Source of the DNA: Bradyrhizobium sp. PSBB068
GTDB lineage: Bacteria > Pseudomonadota > Alphaproteobacteria > Rhizobiales > Xanthobacteraceae
DNA length: 64,000 nucleotides
Assembly: GCA_016839165.1 (NCBI GenBank)
Contig: CP069300.1
Span: 4,712,001-4,776,000, forward strand
Direction of reading: 5' to 3'
Shown here: positions 32,881-42,112 of the stretch, in pieces
Layout of the letters: each line of letters begins with the position of its first letter
How positions within the stretch are numbered: position 1 is the stretch's first letter
Notes under the pieces: generated by a model
What the model saw: the letters and a program-made list of their open reading frames with translations, nothing else
Databases searched by the model: none
What the model was told of the DNA's origin: nothing
Made by a program: the position numbers and the translations under genes

Positions 32881-35190
32881 TCAGAGAGTATGGCGGCGCT
32901 GCGCCTCGCGGATCGCGATCCAGACCCGCTCCGGCGTCGCCGGCATGTCGATGTGGTCGATCCCGAACTCGCGATGCAGCCCCTCGACGATCGCGTTGAC
33001 GACCGCCGGGCAGGAGCCGATCGCGCCGGCCTCGCCCGCGCCCTTCACGCCGAGCGGGTTGGTCGTGCACGGCACGTTGTGGGTTTCGAACACGAAGGAC
33101 GGCCCGTCGGCGGCGCGCGGCATCGCATAGTCCATGAAGGTGCCGGTGACGAGCTGACCGTCGGTCGGGCTGTACACCGCCTGCTCCATCAGCGCCTGCC
33201 CGATGCCCTGCATCGCGCCGCCGTGAACCTGGCCGGCCAGCATCAGCGGATTGAGCGTGACGCCGAAATCGTCGACGATGACGTAACTGACGATCTTGAT
33301 GATGCCGGTTGAGGGATCGATCTCGACCTCGGCGAGATGCGTGCCGTTCGGATAGGTGCCGTCAGCGCTGGCGAAGGTCGCGCTCGCATTCATCTTCGAT
33401 GTGTCGCCGCCGGGACGCTTGGCGAGATCGGCGAAGCTGACCGAACGGTCGGTGCCGGCGATGCGAATGCGGCCGTCTGCGATTTCGAGGTCGCCGGCGC
33501 CGGCTTCCAGCGCCTGCGCCGCGAGCTCCTTCAGCTTGTTGCCGAGCTCGTGCGTCGCCCGCTGCACGCTGACGCCGCCGGACGGAATCGAGGCCGAGCC
33601 GCCGGTCCCGAGACCGGTCGCGATCTTGTCGGTGTCTCCCTGCAGCACATGGACGCGCTCGGGCGGCACGCCGAACTGCTCGGCGACGATCTGCGCATAG
33701 GCGGTCTGGTGGCCCTGACCGCTCGACTGCGTGCCGATCAGGATCGAGATGTCGCCATTGGGATCGAGCGCCACATTGGCGGTCTCCTCGCCCATGGTGC
33801 CGCAGACCTCGACATAGCTCGCCATGCCGATGCCCCGCACCAGGCCGTCCTTCTTCGCCGCCTTGGCGCGCTTTGGAAACTCCTTCCAGTTGGCGATCTC
33901 CATCGCGCGCTTCATATGCGCGACGAAGTCGCCGGAATCGTAGACCTTGCCGGTCGCGGTCGTGTAGGGCAGCGACTTCGGCGAGATGAAGTTCTTCCGG
34001 CGGATGGCGTCGGGCGTCATGCCGAGTTTTCGCGCGGCGGCATCCACGAGGCGCTCAATGACGTAGGCGGCCTCCGGGCGACCGGCGCCGCGATAGGCAT
34101 CGACCGGCACCGTGTTGGTGAACACGGTGCGGACTCGGCAATGGAAGGCCTGGATGTCATAGAGGCCCGGCAGCATGCCGGCGCCACCATGCGGGATATA
34201 GGGCGCGAAGGTCGAGAGATAGGCGCCCATGTCGCCCATCAAATCGACATCCATGCCGAGGAATTTGCCGTCCTCGGCGAGCGCCATCTTCGCGGTGGTG
34301 AGGTTGTCGCGGCCCTGCGCGTCGCCCATGAAATGGTCGGAACGCTCGGCGGTCCATTTGACCGACTTCTTGAGCTTGCGCGCCGCAACCGAGATCAGCG
34401 CGTATTCGCGATAGGGAAATAGTTTTGTGCCGAAGCCGCCACCGACATCCGGGCAGATCACCCGCATGTTCTCCTTCGGCATCTTCAGGATCATGTCGCA
34501 GAGGATCTCGCGCAGGCGGTGGCTGCCCTGGCTGCCGATCGTCAGCGTCAAATGATCCTTCTTGGCGTCGTATTCGGCGACCGCGGCGCGCGTCTCCATG
34601 AAATTGGTGATGACGCGCGGATTGACGATGGTGATCTCGGCCACCGCATGCGCCTTGGCGAACGCGGCTTCGGCTGCGCCCTTGTCGCCGATCGAGACAT
34701 CGAACAGCACATTGCCGGGCTTGTCCGGCCATACCTGCGGCGCGCCCTTCTTCACCGCGTTGACGAGGCCGGCCACCGCCGGCAGCGGCGTCCATTTGAC
34801 GTCGATCGCCTCGATCGCGTCGCGGGCATGATCGACGGTATCGGCGACCACGAAGGCCACGGCATCGCCGACATGGCGCACCTCATCCTTGGCGAGGATC
34901 GGATAAGGCGGCGCAATGAACGGATCGGTTTCGAGGTTGAACAGGCACGGCAGGCCGCCGAGCTCGGCGACATCGGCCGCGGTCAGGATCAGCGCCACGC
35001 CCGGCATGCCGCGGGCCTTGCCGGCATCGATGGTGTAGGTGGCATGCGCATGCGGCGAACGCAGCATCAACGCGTGCAATGCGGGAGATGGCGCGACGTC
35101 ATCGGTATAGCGGCCCTTGCCGCGAATCAGAGCGTCGTCCTCCTTGCGCCGCACGCTTTGTCCGACGCCGAATTTGATGGGAGCTGCCAT
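32881..35190 (-). CDS. CoxL-type molybdenum hydroxylase large subunit (form II)
   Basis: A 769-residue large subunit of the xanthine oxidase family. The N-terminal half has GQSVRRKEDDALIRGKGRYT and VRHVGDAVAFVVAD, the molybdenum-cofactor half has GGGFGTKLFPYREYAL, SGQGHQTAYAQIVAEQFGV and the catalytic glutamate in VKGAGEAGAIGS. The active-site loop reads VDAYRGAGRPEA, the form II signature; true CO dehydrogenase (form I) has AYxCSFR. The substrate is thus probably an aldehyde, aromatic or N-heterocycle. The usual FAD (CoxM) and 2Fe-2S (CoxS) subunits are not encoded in the window, so they must be supplied from elsewhere or replaced. Confidence 0.9.
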   Translation of the reverse strand: MAAPIKFGVGQSVRRKEDDALIRGKGRYTDDVAPSPALHALMLRSPHAHATYTIDAGKARGMPGVALILTAADVAELGGLPCLFNLETDPFIAPPYPILAKDEVRHVGDAVAFVVADTVDHARDAIEAIDVKWTPLPAVAGLVNAVKKGAPQVWPDKPGNVLFDVSIGDKGAAEAAFAKAHAVAEITIVNPRVITNFMETRAAVAEYDAKKDHLTLTIGSQGSHRLREILCDMILKMPKENMRVICPDVGGGFGTKLFPYREYALISVAARKLKKSVKWTAERSDHFMGDAQGRDNLTTAKMALAEDGKFLGMDVDLMGDMGAYLSTFAPYIPHGGAGMLPGLYDIQAFHCRVRTVFTNTVPVDAYRGAGRPEAAYVIERLVDAAARKLGMTPDAIRRKNFISPKSLPYTTATGKVYDSGDFVAHMKRAMEIANWKEFPKRAKAAKKDGLVRGIGMASYVEVCGTMGEETANVALDPNGDISILIGTQSSGQGHQTAYAQIVAEQFGVPPERVHVLQGDTDKIATGLGTGGSASIPSGGVSVQRATHELGNKLKELAAQALEAGAGDLEIADGRIRIAGTDRSVSFADLAKRPGGDTSKMNASATFASADGTYPNGTHLAEVEIDPSTGIIKIVSYVIVDDFGVTLNPLMLAGQVHGGAMQGIGQALMEQAVYSPTDGQLVTGTFMDYAMPRAADGPSFVFETHNVPCTTNPLGVKGAGEAGAIGSCPAVVNAIVEGLHREFGIDHIDMPATPERVWIAIREAQRRHTL

Positions 35191-35318
35191 CGTCTCTCCA
35201 ATTGCCTTGGTGTGTTTTGCGCATATTGGCGTGGTTGCCCGCGAAGCGCAAACCGCTTTCCACCGCGCGCGGCGCTGTCGTGCACCCCGTTCCTATGCAT
35301 TTGATTTGACAGGTAAAA

Positions 35319-36848
35319 CTATACGCGCCGCAGCGCGAACAGCCAGCCGCGGCCGAACAGCGCAAGAATCAGGAAGGCGTAGACGAAGGCGCCGACGGCG
35401 ATCAGGAGCAGCAGGATCAGTTCGTCGCGGAAATGCTGCACCGGCGCGAACCACACATAGGCGAAATGGGAGGTCAGCCACAGCGCGAGCGCGAGCAGCA
35501 CGCCGCAAATCGCAAACGTGCCGAACGAGCGGATCAGCACGCGGTCGAGCACGAGATAGCCGCGTCGGATCGCGAATATCAGCACCAGCAGCAGGTTGAC
35601 CCAGGCGCCGACCGCGGTCGCGAGCGCGAGGCCGACCTGCGCCAGCGTGCCGACCAGCGCGATCTTCAGCGCGACGTTGACCGCGACCCCGGTCAGCGCC
35701 GCCTTCACCGGGGTTGCGGTATCCTTGCGGGCATAGAAGGTCGCAACGGCGCTGCGGATCATCACGAAGGGAATGAGCCCGACCGCATAGGCGGCGAGCG
35801 TGGCACCTGCGCTTGCGGCGTCCGCCTTGGAGAACGCGCCGCGGGCGAACATCGCGCGCATGATCGGATCGGCCACCGTCAGGAACGCCGCCACGAACGG
35901 CACCGAGAACAGCAGCGTGAAATCGAACGCGCGGCGCTGCGCGGCCATCGCACCGGCGTGATCGTCGGCGGTCAGGCGCCGCGACATCTCCGGCAGCAGC
36001 ACGGTGCCGATCGCGATCCCGATCACGCCGATCGGCAATTGGTTGAGGCGGTCGGCATAGTACAGTGCCGACAGCGCGCCTGCGGGCAGGAAGGTCGCGA
36101 TGATGGTGTCAGCGAACAACGCAACCTGCGTCCCCATCGAGCCCAGCGTCGCAGGACCCAGCGCACGGAAGAAGGCGCGGACGTCTTCGTCGAGCCTCAG
36201 CGGCGCGAACCGCGGCAGGCCGCCGTGGCGCGCGAGGTCGCCGGCGAGCAGGGCAAACTGCAGGACGCCCGAGATCAGGACGCCCCAGGCCGCCGCATGG
36301 CCGGCGCTGGGGAAGAACGCCGCGAGCGCCAGCGTCATCATCATCGCGAGGTTGAGGAAGATCGGCGCCGCGGCGGCGCTGGCGAAGCGATGCATCACGT
36401 TGAGCATGCCGCCATAGAGCGTCACCAGCGTGATCAGCAGCAGATAGGGAAAGGTGATCCGCGTCAGCTCGATCGCGAGCTGGCGCTGGGCGGCGTCCTC
36501 GGTGAAGCCCGGCGCGAGGATGCTCATCGCCTGCGGCATGAACGCCATCGCGACCACCAGCAGGATCACCTGCGAGGCGAACAGCAGCGTGAAGATGCGG
36601 TCGGCGAACAGCCGTGCCGAGGCTTCGCCGCGTTCGCCATGGACATGGGCATAGGCCGGCACGAAGGCGGCGTTGAAGGCGCCTTCGGCGAAGATCGCGC
36701 GAAAATGATTGGGCAGCCGGAGCGCCACGAAGAAGGCGTCGGCGACCGGGCCGGCACCGAGGATCGCCGCGAGCATGATGTCGCGCGCGAACCCGGTGAC
36801 CCGCGATAGCAGGGTATAGCCGCCGACAGTGAAGATGCGCCCAAGCAT
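35319..36848 (-). CDS. murJ: Lipid II flippase MurJ
   Basis: A 509-residue polytopic protein with about fourteen membrane segments. The opening VGGYTLLSRVTGFARDIMLA, ALRLPNHFRAIFAEGAFNAA and FVPAYA are the MurJ/MviN signature, including the arginine residues of the central cavity. It flips lipid-linked peptidoglycan precursor across the inner membrane. It is the last gene of a minus-strand run: oxidoreductase (38094), aminotransferase (36892, 43-base gap), murJ. Linkage to sugar-nucleotide genes is compatible with a shared envelope transcript. Essentiality is known from other bacteria. Confidence 0.95.
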   Translation of the reverse strand: MLGRIFTVGGYTLLSRVTGFARDIMLAAILGAGPVADAFFVALRLPNHFRAIFAEGAFNAAFVPAYAHVHGERGEASARLFADRIFTLLFASQVILLVVAMAFMPQAMSILAPGFTEDAAQRQLAIELTRITFPYLLLITLVTLYGGMLNVMHRFASAAAAPIFLNLAMMMTLALAAFFPSAGHAAAWGVLISGVLQFALLAGDLARHGGLPRFAPLRLDEDVRAFFRALGPATLGSMGTQVALFADTIIATFLPAGALSALYYADRLNQLPIGVIGIAIGTVLLPEMSRRLTADDHAGAMAAQRRAFDFTLLFSVPFVAAFLTVADPIMRAMFARGAFSKADAASAGATLAAYAVGLIPFVMIRSAVATFYARKDTATPVKAALTGVAVNVALKIALVGTLAQVGLALATAVGAWVNLLLVLIFAIRRGYLVLDRVLIRSFGTFAICGVLLALALWLTSHFAYVWFAPVQHFRDELILLLLIAVGAFVYAFLILALFGRGWLFALRRV

Positions 36849-36891
36849 GCGCTGCTTCTAGCGCATCATCACCATACGCAAAAGCTGCGTA

Positions 36892-38043
36892 TCAGGCCGA
36901 AAGCGCGCTGCGCACAGCCGCGATGACGCGGTCCTGCGCCGCCTCGTCGAGATAGGGATGCATCGGCAGGGCAATGACGTCCTTCGACAGCCGCTCGCTG
37001 ACCGGCAGGCCGCCGTCGGCAACCGGATAGTGGCTGTAGGCCGTCTGCTGATGGACCGACTTCGGATAGTAGATCATGGTCGGGACGCCCTGCGCCTTCA
37101 ATGCGGCCGCGAAGGCGTCGCGATCGATGCCCTCGGACAGGCGGATGGTGTACTGCGCCCACACCGAGGTGCAGCCGGGAGCAACGCGCGGCACCGCGAC
37201 GAGGTTGCCGAGTGCGCGCGAATAGCGTTCGGCGACCTTGTTGCGCGCCGCGATCTCGTCGTCGAAGATCTTCAGCTTCTCGAGCAGGATCGCGGCCTGC
37301 ATGGTGTCGAGCCGCGCCGTGAGGCCGAGCCGGACGTTGTCGTACTTGTCCGAGCCCTGGCCGTGGACGCGGATGCTGCGCAGCGTGCGCGCGAGTTCCT
37401 CGTCATCGGTGAAGATCGCGCCGCCGTCGCCGAAGCAGCCGAGCGGTTTTGCCGGGAAGAAGCTGGTTCCGGTGGCGAGCCCGAAAGTGCCGAGCCTGCG
37501 GTTCTTGTAGGTGGCGCCGAAGCCCTGCGCGGCATCATCCAACACAAACAGGCCCTCAGCCTCGGCGACCGCGCCGATCGCATCGTGATCCGCGCTCTGG
37601 CCGAACAGGTCGACCGGGATCACGGCCACCGGCTTCAGCCCGCGGGCGCGCGCCGTCGCAATGCCGCGCTTCAGCGAGTCGACGTCGATGTTGAAGGTCT
37701 CCTCGTCGACATCGACGAAGACCGGCGTCGCGCCGGTCAGCGTCACGACCTCGCCGGTCGCGCAGAAGGTGAAGGTCGGGCACAGCACCGCATCGCCCGG
37801 GCCGACATTCTTCGCCATCAGGACCATCAGCAGCGCGTCGGTGCCGCTGGCGCAGCTCACCACATGCTTGGCGCCGCTATAGTCCGCCAGCGCCTTCTCC
37901 AGGGCGGTGACTTCGGGCCCGTTGATGAACTGGCAATGGTCGAGCACGCGCGCGACCGCGTCATCGATCGACTTGCCGAGCCGCCGGCGCTGCGCGGAAA
38001 TATCGATGAAGGGAATGGGCTCAAGCTGCATATGCTGGTTCAT
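36892..38043 (-). CDS. DegT/DnrJ/EryC1 sugar aminotransferase (GnnB- or WbpE-like)
   Basis: A 383-residue PLP aminotransferase acting on nucleotide keto-sugars. Motifs: FINGPEVTALEKALADYSGA, SCASGTDALLMVLMA, VLDDAAQGFGATYKNRRLG and the cofactor lysine in TSFFPAKPLGCFGDGGAIFT. It probably adds an amino group at C3 of a UDP-sugar made by the adjacent oxidoreductase (50-base gap). In Acidithiobacillus GnnA/GnnB such a pair makes UDP-GlcNAc3N for lipid A with 2,3-diaminoglucose, a sugar known in Bradyrhizobium lipid A; in Pseudomonas the WbpB/WbpE pair makes a uronic acid analogue for O-antigen. I cannot tell these apart by eye. ATG 38043 is the chosen start. Confidence 0.85.
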   Translation of the reverse strand: MNQHMQLEPIPFIDISAQRRRLGKSIDDAVARVLDHCQFINGPEVTALEKALADYSGAKHVVSCASGTDALLMVLMAKNVGPGDAVLCPTFTFCATGEVVTLTGATPVFVDVDEETFNIDVDSLKRGIATARARGLKPVAVIPVDLFGQSADHDAIGAVAEAEGLFVLDDAAQGFGATYKNRRLGTFGLATGTSFFPAKPLGCFGDGGAIFTDDEELARTLRSIRVHGQGSDKYDNVRLGLTARLDTMQAAILLEKLKIFDDEIAARNKVAERYSRALGNLVAVPRVAPGCTSVWAQYTIRLSEGIDRDAFAAALKAQGVPTMIYYPKSVHQQTAYSHYPVADGGLPVSERLSKDVIALPMHPYLDEAAQDRVIAAVRSALSA

Positions 38044-38093
38044 GGAAGCTCTTTGCACGTGTTGAATGGATGACAATCGGCCGGTGAATACGA

Positions 38094-39110
38094 TCAGCCG
38101 GCGACGCGGCGCGGTCCCTTGCGCATCGTCGAGGCAGCGGGCCGCGCGGGCGATTCCAGGCAGCGGATCGCGATCTCGAGGCTGGCGACGCCCTCGTCGC
38201 CGGACACCGCCGGCAGCTTGCCGCTACGCACGGCATCGAGGAAGGCGATCAGTTCGGCGCGGAGCGGCTCGTCGTGTCCGACCGGCAGATGACGCATCGA
38301 ATAGCTGCCGTCCGGCTTGAAGCCGAAACATTCGGTGACCTGGCGGGTGAGCAGGTCGCCCATCACATACTTGCCGCGGGTCGCGACCGTGACGTTGCGC
38401 GCCTTGAACGGCGTCAGCCAGTTGGTGTTGATGTGGGCGAGCACGCCGGAGGCGGTGCGGAACTGCAGCAGCGCGATGTCTTCGCGCTCGGCGACCGCGC
38501 TCGAGAGTTGCGGCTGCACCTCGACGATGTCGGACTCGGTGAACCAGCGGATCAGGTCGATGTCGTGCACGGCGAGATCGATCACGACGCCGACATTGGA
38601 CATCCGCGGCGGGAACGGGCCGACCCGGGTGATGCCGATCGACAGGATGTCCTCGCCCGAGATCGCCTGCTTGATCGCAGCGACCGCCGGATTGAAGCGC
38701 TCGACATGACCGACCATCAGCGTAACGCCGGCCCGCTCGGCGGCGGCGACGATCTCGCGGCCCTCTTCGACCGTGGATGCGACCGGCTTCTCGACCAGGA
38801 TATGTATGTTGCGCGCGATGCAGGCGAGCGCGATCTCGTGATGCAGATGGGTGGGAGCTGCGATCGTCACCGCATCGATGCCCTCGGCAAGCAGCTGATC
38901 GAGGGTTTCGAAGGCGCGGCAGCCGACCAGGTCGATGGCGCGGGTGCGGTGTTCCGGCAGCGGATCAACGATGCCGATCAGCACGACGCCGGGCAGTCCG
39001 GCCAGCACGCGGGCATGGTTGCTGCCCATCACGCCGGCTCCGATCACGCCGACGCGCAAGGCGCGGCCGATATCGGCCTTCGCGCCGGCTGCGGACACTT
39101 TTGCATTCAT
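38094..39110 (-). CDS. Gfo/Idh/MocA nucleotide-sugar oxidoreductase (GnnA- or WbpB-like)
   Basis: A 338-residue NAD-dependent dehydrogenase. The Rossmann motif is VGVIGAGVMGSNHARVLAGL, the conserved catalytic lysine is in ILVEKPVAST, and the C-terminal substrate domain has GHVERFNPAV and DLAVHDIDLIRWF (His in the active site). It likely oxidises C3 of a UDP-N-acetylamino sugar, giving the keto intermediate aminated by the next gene product. It heads the oxidoreductase-aminotransferase-murJ run; the 248-base upstream region contains two alternative hairpins in the leader. The C-terminal RKGPRRVAG is basic and unconserved-looking. Confidence 0.87.
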   Translation of the reverse strand: MNAKVSAAGAKADIGRALRVGVIGAGVMGSNHARVLAGLPGVVLIGIVDPLPEHRTRAIDLVGCRAFETLDQLLAEGIDAVTIAAPTHLHHEIALACIARNIHILVEKPVASTVEEGREIVAAAERAGVTLMVGHVERFNPAVAAIKQAISGEDILSIGITRVGPFPPRMSNVGVVIDLAVHDIDLIRWFTESDIVEVQPQLSSAVAEREDIALLQFRTASGVLAHINTNWLTPFKARNVTVATRGKYVMGDLLTRQVTECFGFKPDGSYSMRHLPVGHDEPLRAELIAFLDAVRSGKLPAVSGDEGVASLEIAIRCLESPARPAASTMRKGPRRVAG

Positions 39111-39146
39111 ATCGTAGACCCCAAGTAACGTTCTGGCGGTTGTCCC

Positions 39147-39173
39147 GGCTCCTCAGGGAGCCACACCGGCTCC
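39147..39173 (-). promoter_or_regulatory. Three-arm inverted repeat in the leader of the GnnA-like gene
   Basis: On the plus strand GGCTCC (39147-39152), GGAGCC (39157-39162) and GGCTCC (39168-39173) occur in series, so the middle arm can pair with either neighbour but not both. It begins 37 bases before the start codon of the minus-strand oxidoreductase and would be in its mRNA leader. It might set up two alternative structures, or be chance in GC-rich sequence. Confidence 0.3.
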
Positions 39174-39358
39174 GAGGGAATCAGCACCTAGGCCCGTCTT
39201 CCCGATCCGCGCCTTCGGCGCAAATCACCCCGCTTCGTTGGCAGCCGCTATAGCACGGCGCCTCAAATGTGGCGATTGCCAAGGGCGAAATCCGGACACG
39301 TTTTGATTCAAAGAGTTACATCGTCCCACGCCCGATCATTCGCGCGGGAACCGACGCC

Positions 39359-40771
39359 TCAGCTGCGCCGGTAGTCATCCTCGATGCGGATGATGTCGTC
39401 CTCGCCGAAATAGCTGCCGGTCTGCACCTCGATCAGCTCGAGCTGGATCTTGCCGGGGTTCTCCAGCCGGTGCACCGCGCCGATCGGGATGTAGATCGAC
39501 TCGTTCTCGTGCACCGTCTTGACCAGCTCGTTGACGGTGACCTGGGCGGTGCCGCGCACCACGATCCAGTGCTCGGAGCGGTGATGGTGCTTCTGCAGGG
39601 ACAGCCGCCCGCCCGGCTTGACGATGATGCGCTTGACCTGGTGGCGGTCGCCATTGTCGACCGACTGATAGGAGCCCCAGGGGCGATGCACCTTGATGTG
39701 GTTCTCGGTCACCTCGGGCGCGGCGACCTTCAATTTCGCGACCAGCCGCTTCAGCCCGTTGGCGTCCTTCTGGCGTGACACCAGCACGGCGTCCTGGGTC
39801 GCGACCACGACGAGGTCGTCGACGCCTTCGAGCGCGACCAGCGCCCGGTCGGTCGCGACGTTGCAATTGCGGCTGTCCTCGAACACCGCCGCGCCGCGCG
39901 CCGCGTTGCCGAGGCTGTCCTTGTCGGAGAGCTCCCAGACCTGGCGCCACGAGCCGATGTCGGACCAGCCGCATGCCACCGGCACCACCGCGGCATGGGC
40001 GGTCTTCTCCATCACGGCGTAATCGATCGAGATCGCCTTTGCCGCGCCGAATGCCGATGCATCGAGCTTGACGAAGCCGAGATCGCGCGTCGCTGACGCA
40101 ACCGACTGCTCCACCGAGGCAATGCTGTCCGCATCGACATTGCGATACTCGTCGAGCAGCACGCTGGCGCGGAACATGAAGTTGCCGCTGTTCCAGAGAT
40201 AACCCGTATCGATATAGCCCGCCGCCGTCGCGGCATCCGGCTTCTCGACGAACTCCGCCACCGCGCGCACCTCGCCGGCGACCACCTCACCCGGACTGAT
40301 ATAGCCGTATTCGGTGGCGGGCCGCTCCGGCTTGACGCCGAAAGTCACGATGCGGCCGGCTTCGGCAGCCACCAACCCGCCGCGGCACGCAGCGACGAAG
40401 GCGGCCGTATCCCGCACCAGGTGGTCGGCGGCGAGCGCCAGCACGATCGCTTCGCCGTCACGGCTCTGCGCAAATGCCGCGCCGGCCGCAATGGCCGGCC
40501 CGGAGTCGCGGCGCATCGGCTCCAGCAGCACGTCGGCCTCGCGGCCAATCTGGGCCAGCTGCTCCAACACCATGAAGCGATAGGCCTCGTTGGTGATCAC
40601 GATGGGACGCTCGAACAAGGTCGGATCAGAGACGCGCAGCAGCGTCTCCTGGAAGGTCGAACGCACCCCGAACAGCGACAGGAACTGCTTCGGATGCACC
40701 TCGCGCGACGCCGGCCACAGCCGTGTGCCCGCACCGCCGCACATGATCAGGGGAATAATTCGTCGATCCAT
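39359..40771 (-). CDS. manC: Mannose-1-phosphate guanylyltransferase / mannose-6-phosphate isomerase
   Basis: A 470-residue bifunctional enzyme. The N-terminal nucleotidyltransferase has MCGGAGTRLWPASREVHPKQ and the later FVEKPDAATAAGYI; the C-terminal cupin of the type II isomerase has VKPGGRLSLQKHHHRSEHW and SIYIPIGAVHRLENPGKI. It makes GDP-mannose from mannose-6-phosphate (and may isomerise fructose-6-phosphate) in the cytoplasm. Products feed mannosyl residues of LPS core, O-antigen or exopolysaccharide; an LpcC-like mannosyltransferase candidate is at 52286. It is a separate minus-strand unit in the polysaccharide region. Confidence 0.95.
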   Translation of the reverse strand: MDRRIIPLIMCGGAGTRLWPASREVHPKQFLSLFGVRSTFQETLLRVSDPTLFERPIVITNEAYRFMVLEQLAQIGREADVLLEPMRRDSGPAIAAGAAFAQSRDGEAIVLALAADHLVRDTAAFVAACRGGLVAAEAGRIVTFGVKPERPATEYGYISPGEVVAGEVRAVAEFVEKPDAATAAGYIDTGYLWNSGNFMFRASVLLDEYRNVDADSIASVEQSVASATRDLGFVKLDASAFGAAKAISIDYAVMEKTAHAAVVPVACGWSDIGSWRQVWELSDKDSLGNAARGAAVFEDSRNCNVATDRALVALEGVDDLVVVATQDAVLVSRQKDANGLKRLVAKLKVAAPEVTENHIKVHRPWGSYQSVDNGDRHQVKRIIVKPGGRLSLQKHHHRSEHWIVVRGTAQVTVNELVKTVHENESIYIPIGAVHRLENPGKIQLELIEVQTGSYFGEDDIIRIEDDYRRS

Positions 40772-41115
40772 CGATGCCTCAAATCCTGTCGTGCAAGTCC
40801 ATCGTACCCATCCACGGACGGCATACCAGTGGCCCGGACCGCCGCGGCCGGCGCCCCCTTTGACGTGGGAAGCACGATCCGAGCGGTCACGCGCCCCCGC
40901 GCGTCTGGTCGGATTTTACCGGTCTAAACTCCCGGTGAGCGGCGGGACGTCCCCGTTCCGGCCTGTTTAGCCGCCCCTTCCCACCTGCCGCAATAGGGAC
41001 CAGCACGGGTATTGCCAGATCGGTGCGGAAACCATACCAAGGCGACGAATTTGGGCGCGCGAAAGCGTTTTGCGCTGTTTTTGACACATCCTGACACCTG
41101 GCAGCGCGAACCGAA
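40772..41115. other. Divergent promoter region, no gene seen
   Basis: These 344 bases lie between the starts of manC (minus) and the YbhN-type gene (plus). A TTGACA at 41081-41086 has no convincing -10 element at the right distance for the plus-strand gene. No RNA gene, repeat copy or supported small frame was recognised. Confidence 0.45.
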
Positions 41116-42084
41116 ATGCGCCGAATCCTGCTTTCGACCGTCAAGATCCTGATCTCGGCCGCGCTGCTCTATTTCTCGCTGCGCAAGGTCAATCTGTACG
41201 ATCTCGCCTCCCGCATCCAGGTCGAGAGCCTGGGCTGGCTCGGCCTCGCCATCGCGGTCTCGTTCCTGCAGATCTTTCTCGGGGTGTTGCGCTGGCGTGA
41301 GATCAGCGTCGAGTGCGGCGCGCCGCTTCGGACCGCGCAGGCGATGCGCTTCAACGTGATCGGCACCTTCTTCAACCAGACGCTGCCGTCCTCGATCGGC
41401 GGCGACGCCGTGCGGCTCTGGCTCGTCGCGCGCGCCGGTGCGGGCTGGCGCACGGCCACCTACTCGATTTTCGTCGACCGCGCGGTCGGACTGATTGCGC
41501 TGGCGGTCGTCATCGCGGCCACCCTGCCCTGGAGCTATAGGCTGATTTCCGATTCCCACGGCTGGACGGCGCTGCTGCTGCTCGACCTCGCGGCGCTGGC
41601 GGCCGGATTTGGCTTCCTGGTGATCGGCCTGCTGCCGTGGCCCTGGCTGAAGCAATGGTGGGCAACGCACCACATCCACGCCTGTGCGGTCATCGCCAAC
41701 CGCGTGCTGTTCAGCCGCGAGCACGGCTTGAGGGTCGCCACCCTTTCGATCGCCATTCACGTCGTGACCGTCGTGATCGCCTGGTGCGTGGTGAAGTCGA
41801 TCACGGCTCCGGTCACCTTCGGCGAGATATTCCAGCTGTTGCCGCCTGTCATGCTGATCACGATGATGCCGATCTCGATCGCCGGCTGGGGCGTGCGCGA
41901 GGCCACCATGGCGCTGGCCTTCGGCTATGCCGGATTGGTCGCCAATGAGGGCGTCAACATCTCGCTGCTGTTCGGCGCGGTGTCGTTCGTGGTCGGCGTA
42001 TTCGGCGGCCTGGTCTGGGTCCTGAGCCCGGAAAAGGCTGCCAAGGGCACAGAGGCGATCGCAGTCCCCGGATCACAAGCGTGA
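41116..42084 (+). CDS. YbhN/UPF0104 family membrane protein, second copy
   Basis: A 322-residue polytopic inner-membrane protein of the same flippase-like superfamily as the gene at 550, though diverged. Conserved features are FNVIGTFFNQTLPSSIGGDAV, the charged VDRAVGLIALA segment and the MPISIAGWGVREATMALAF turn. This subtype (the SSIGGD and WGVREA motifs) is often found in polysaccharide gene clusters. It is followed at 28 bases by the sugar-phosphate transferase gene and may be co-transcribed with it. A role in moving a lipid-linked precursor is plausible; unproven. Confidence 0.85.
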   Translation: MRRILLSTVKILISAALLYFSLRKVNLYDLASRIQVESLGWLGLAIAVSFLQIFLGVLRWREISVECGAPLRTAQAMRFNVIGTFFNQTLPSSIGGDAVRLWLVARAGAGWRTATYSIFVDRAVGLIALAVVIAATLPWSYRLISDSHGWTALLLLDLAALAAGFGFLVIGLLPWPWLKQWWATHHIHACAVIANRVLFSREHGLRVATLSIAIHVVTVVIAWCVVKSITAPVTFGEIFQLLPPVMLITMMPISIAGWGVREATMALAFGYAGLVANEGVNISLLFGAVSFVVGVFGGLVWVLSPEKAAKGTEAIAVPGSQA

Positions 42085-42112
42085 GTCCCGGGATCGCAGT
42101 GACCAGACCAGC

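Noticed and set aside
41081-41109. A TTGACA promoter for the YbhN-type gene at 41116
   Set aside because: No acceptable -10 element is found 15-19 bases downstream, and the start codon follows too closely.
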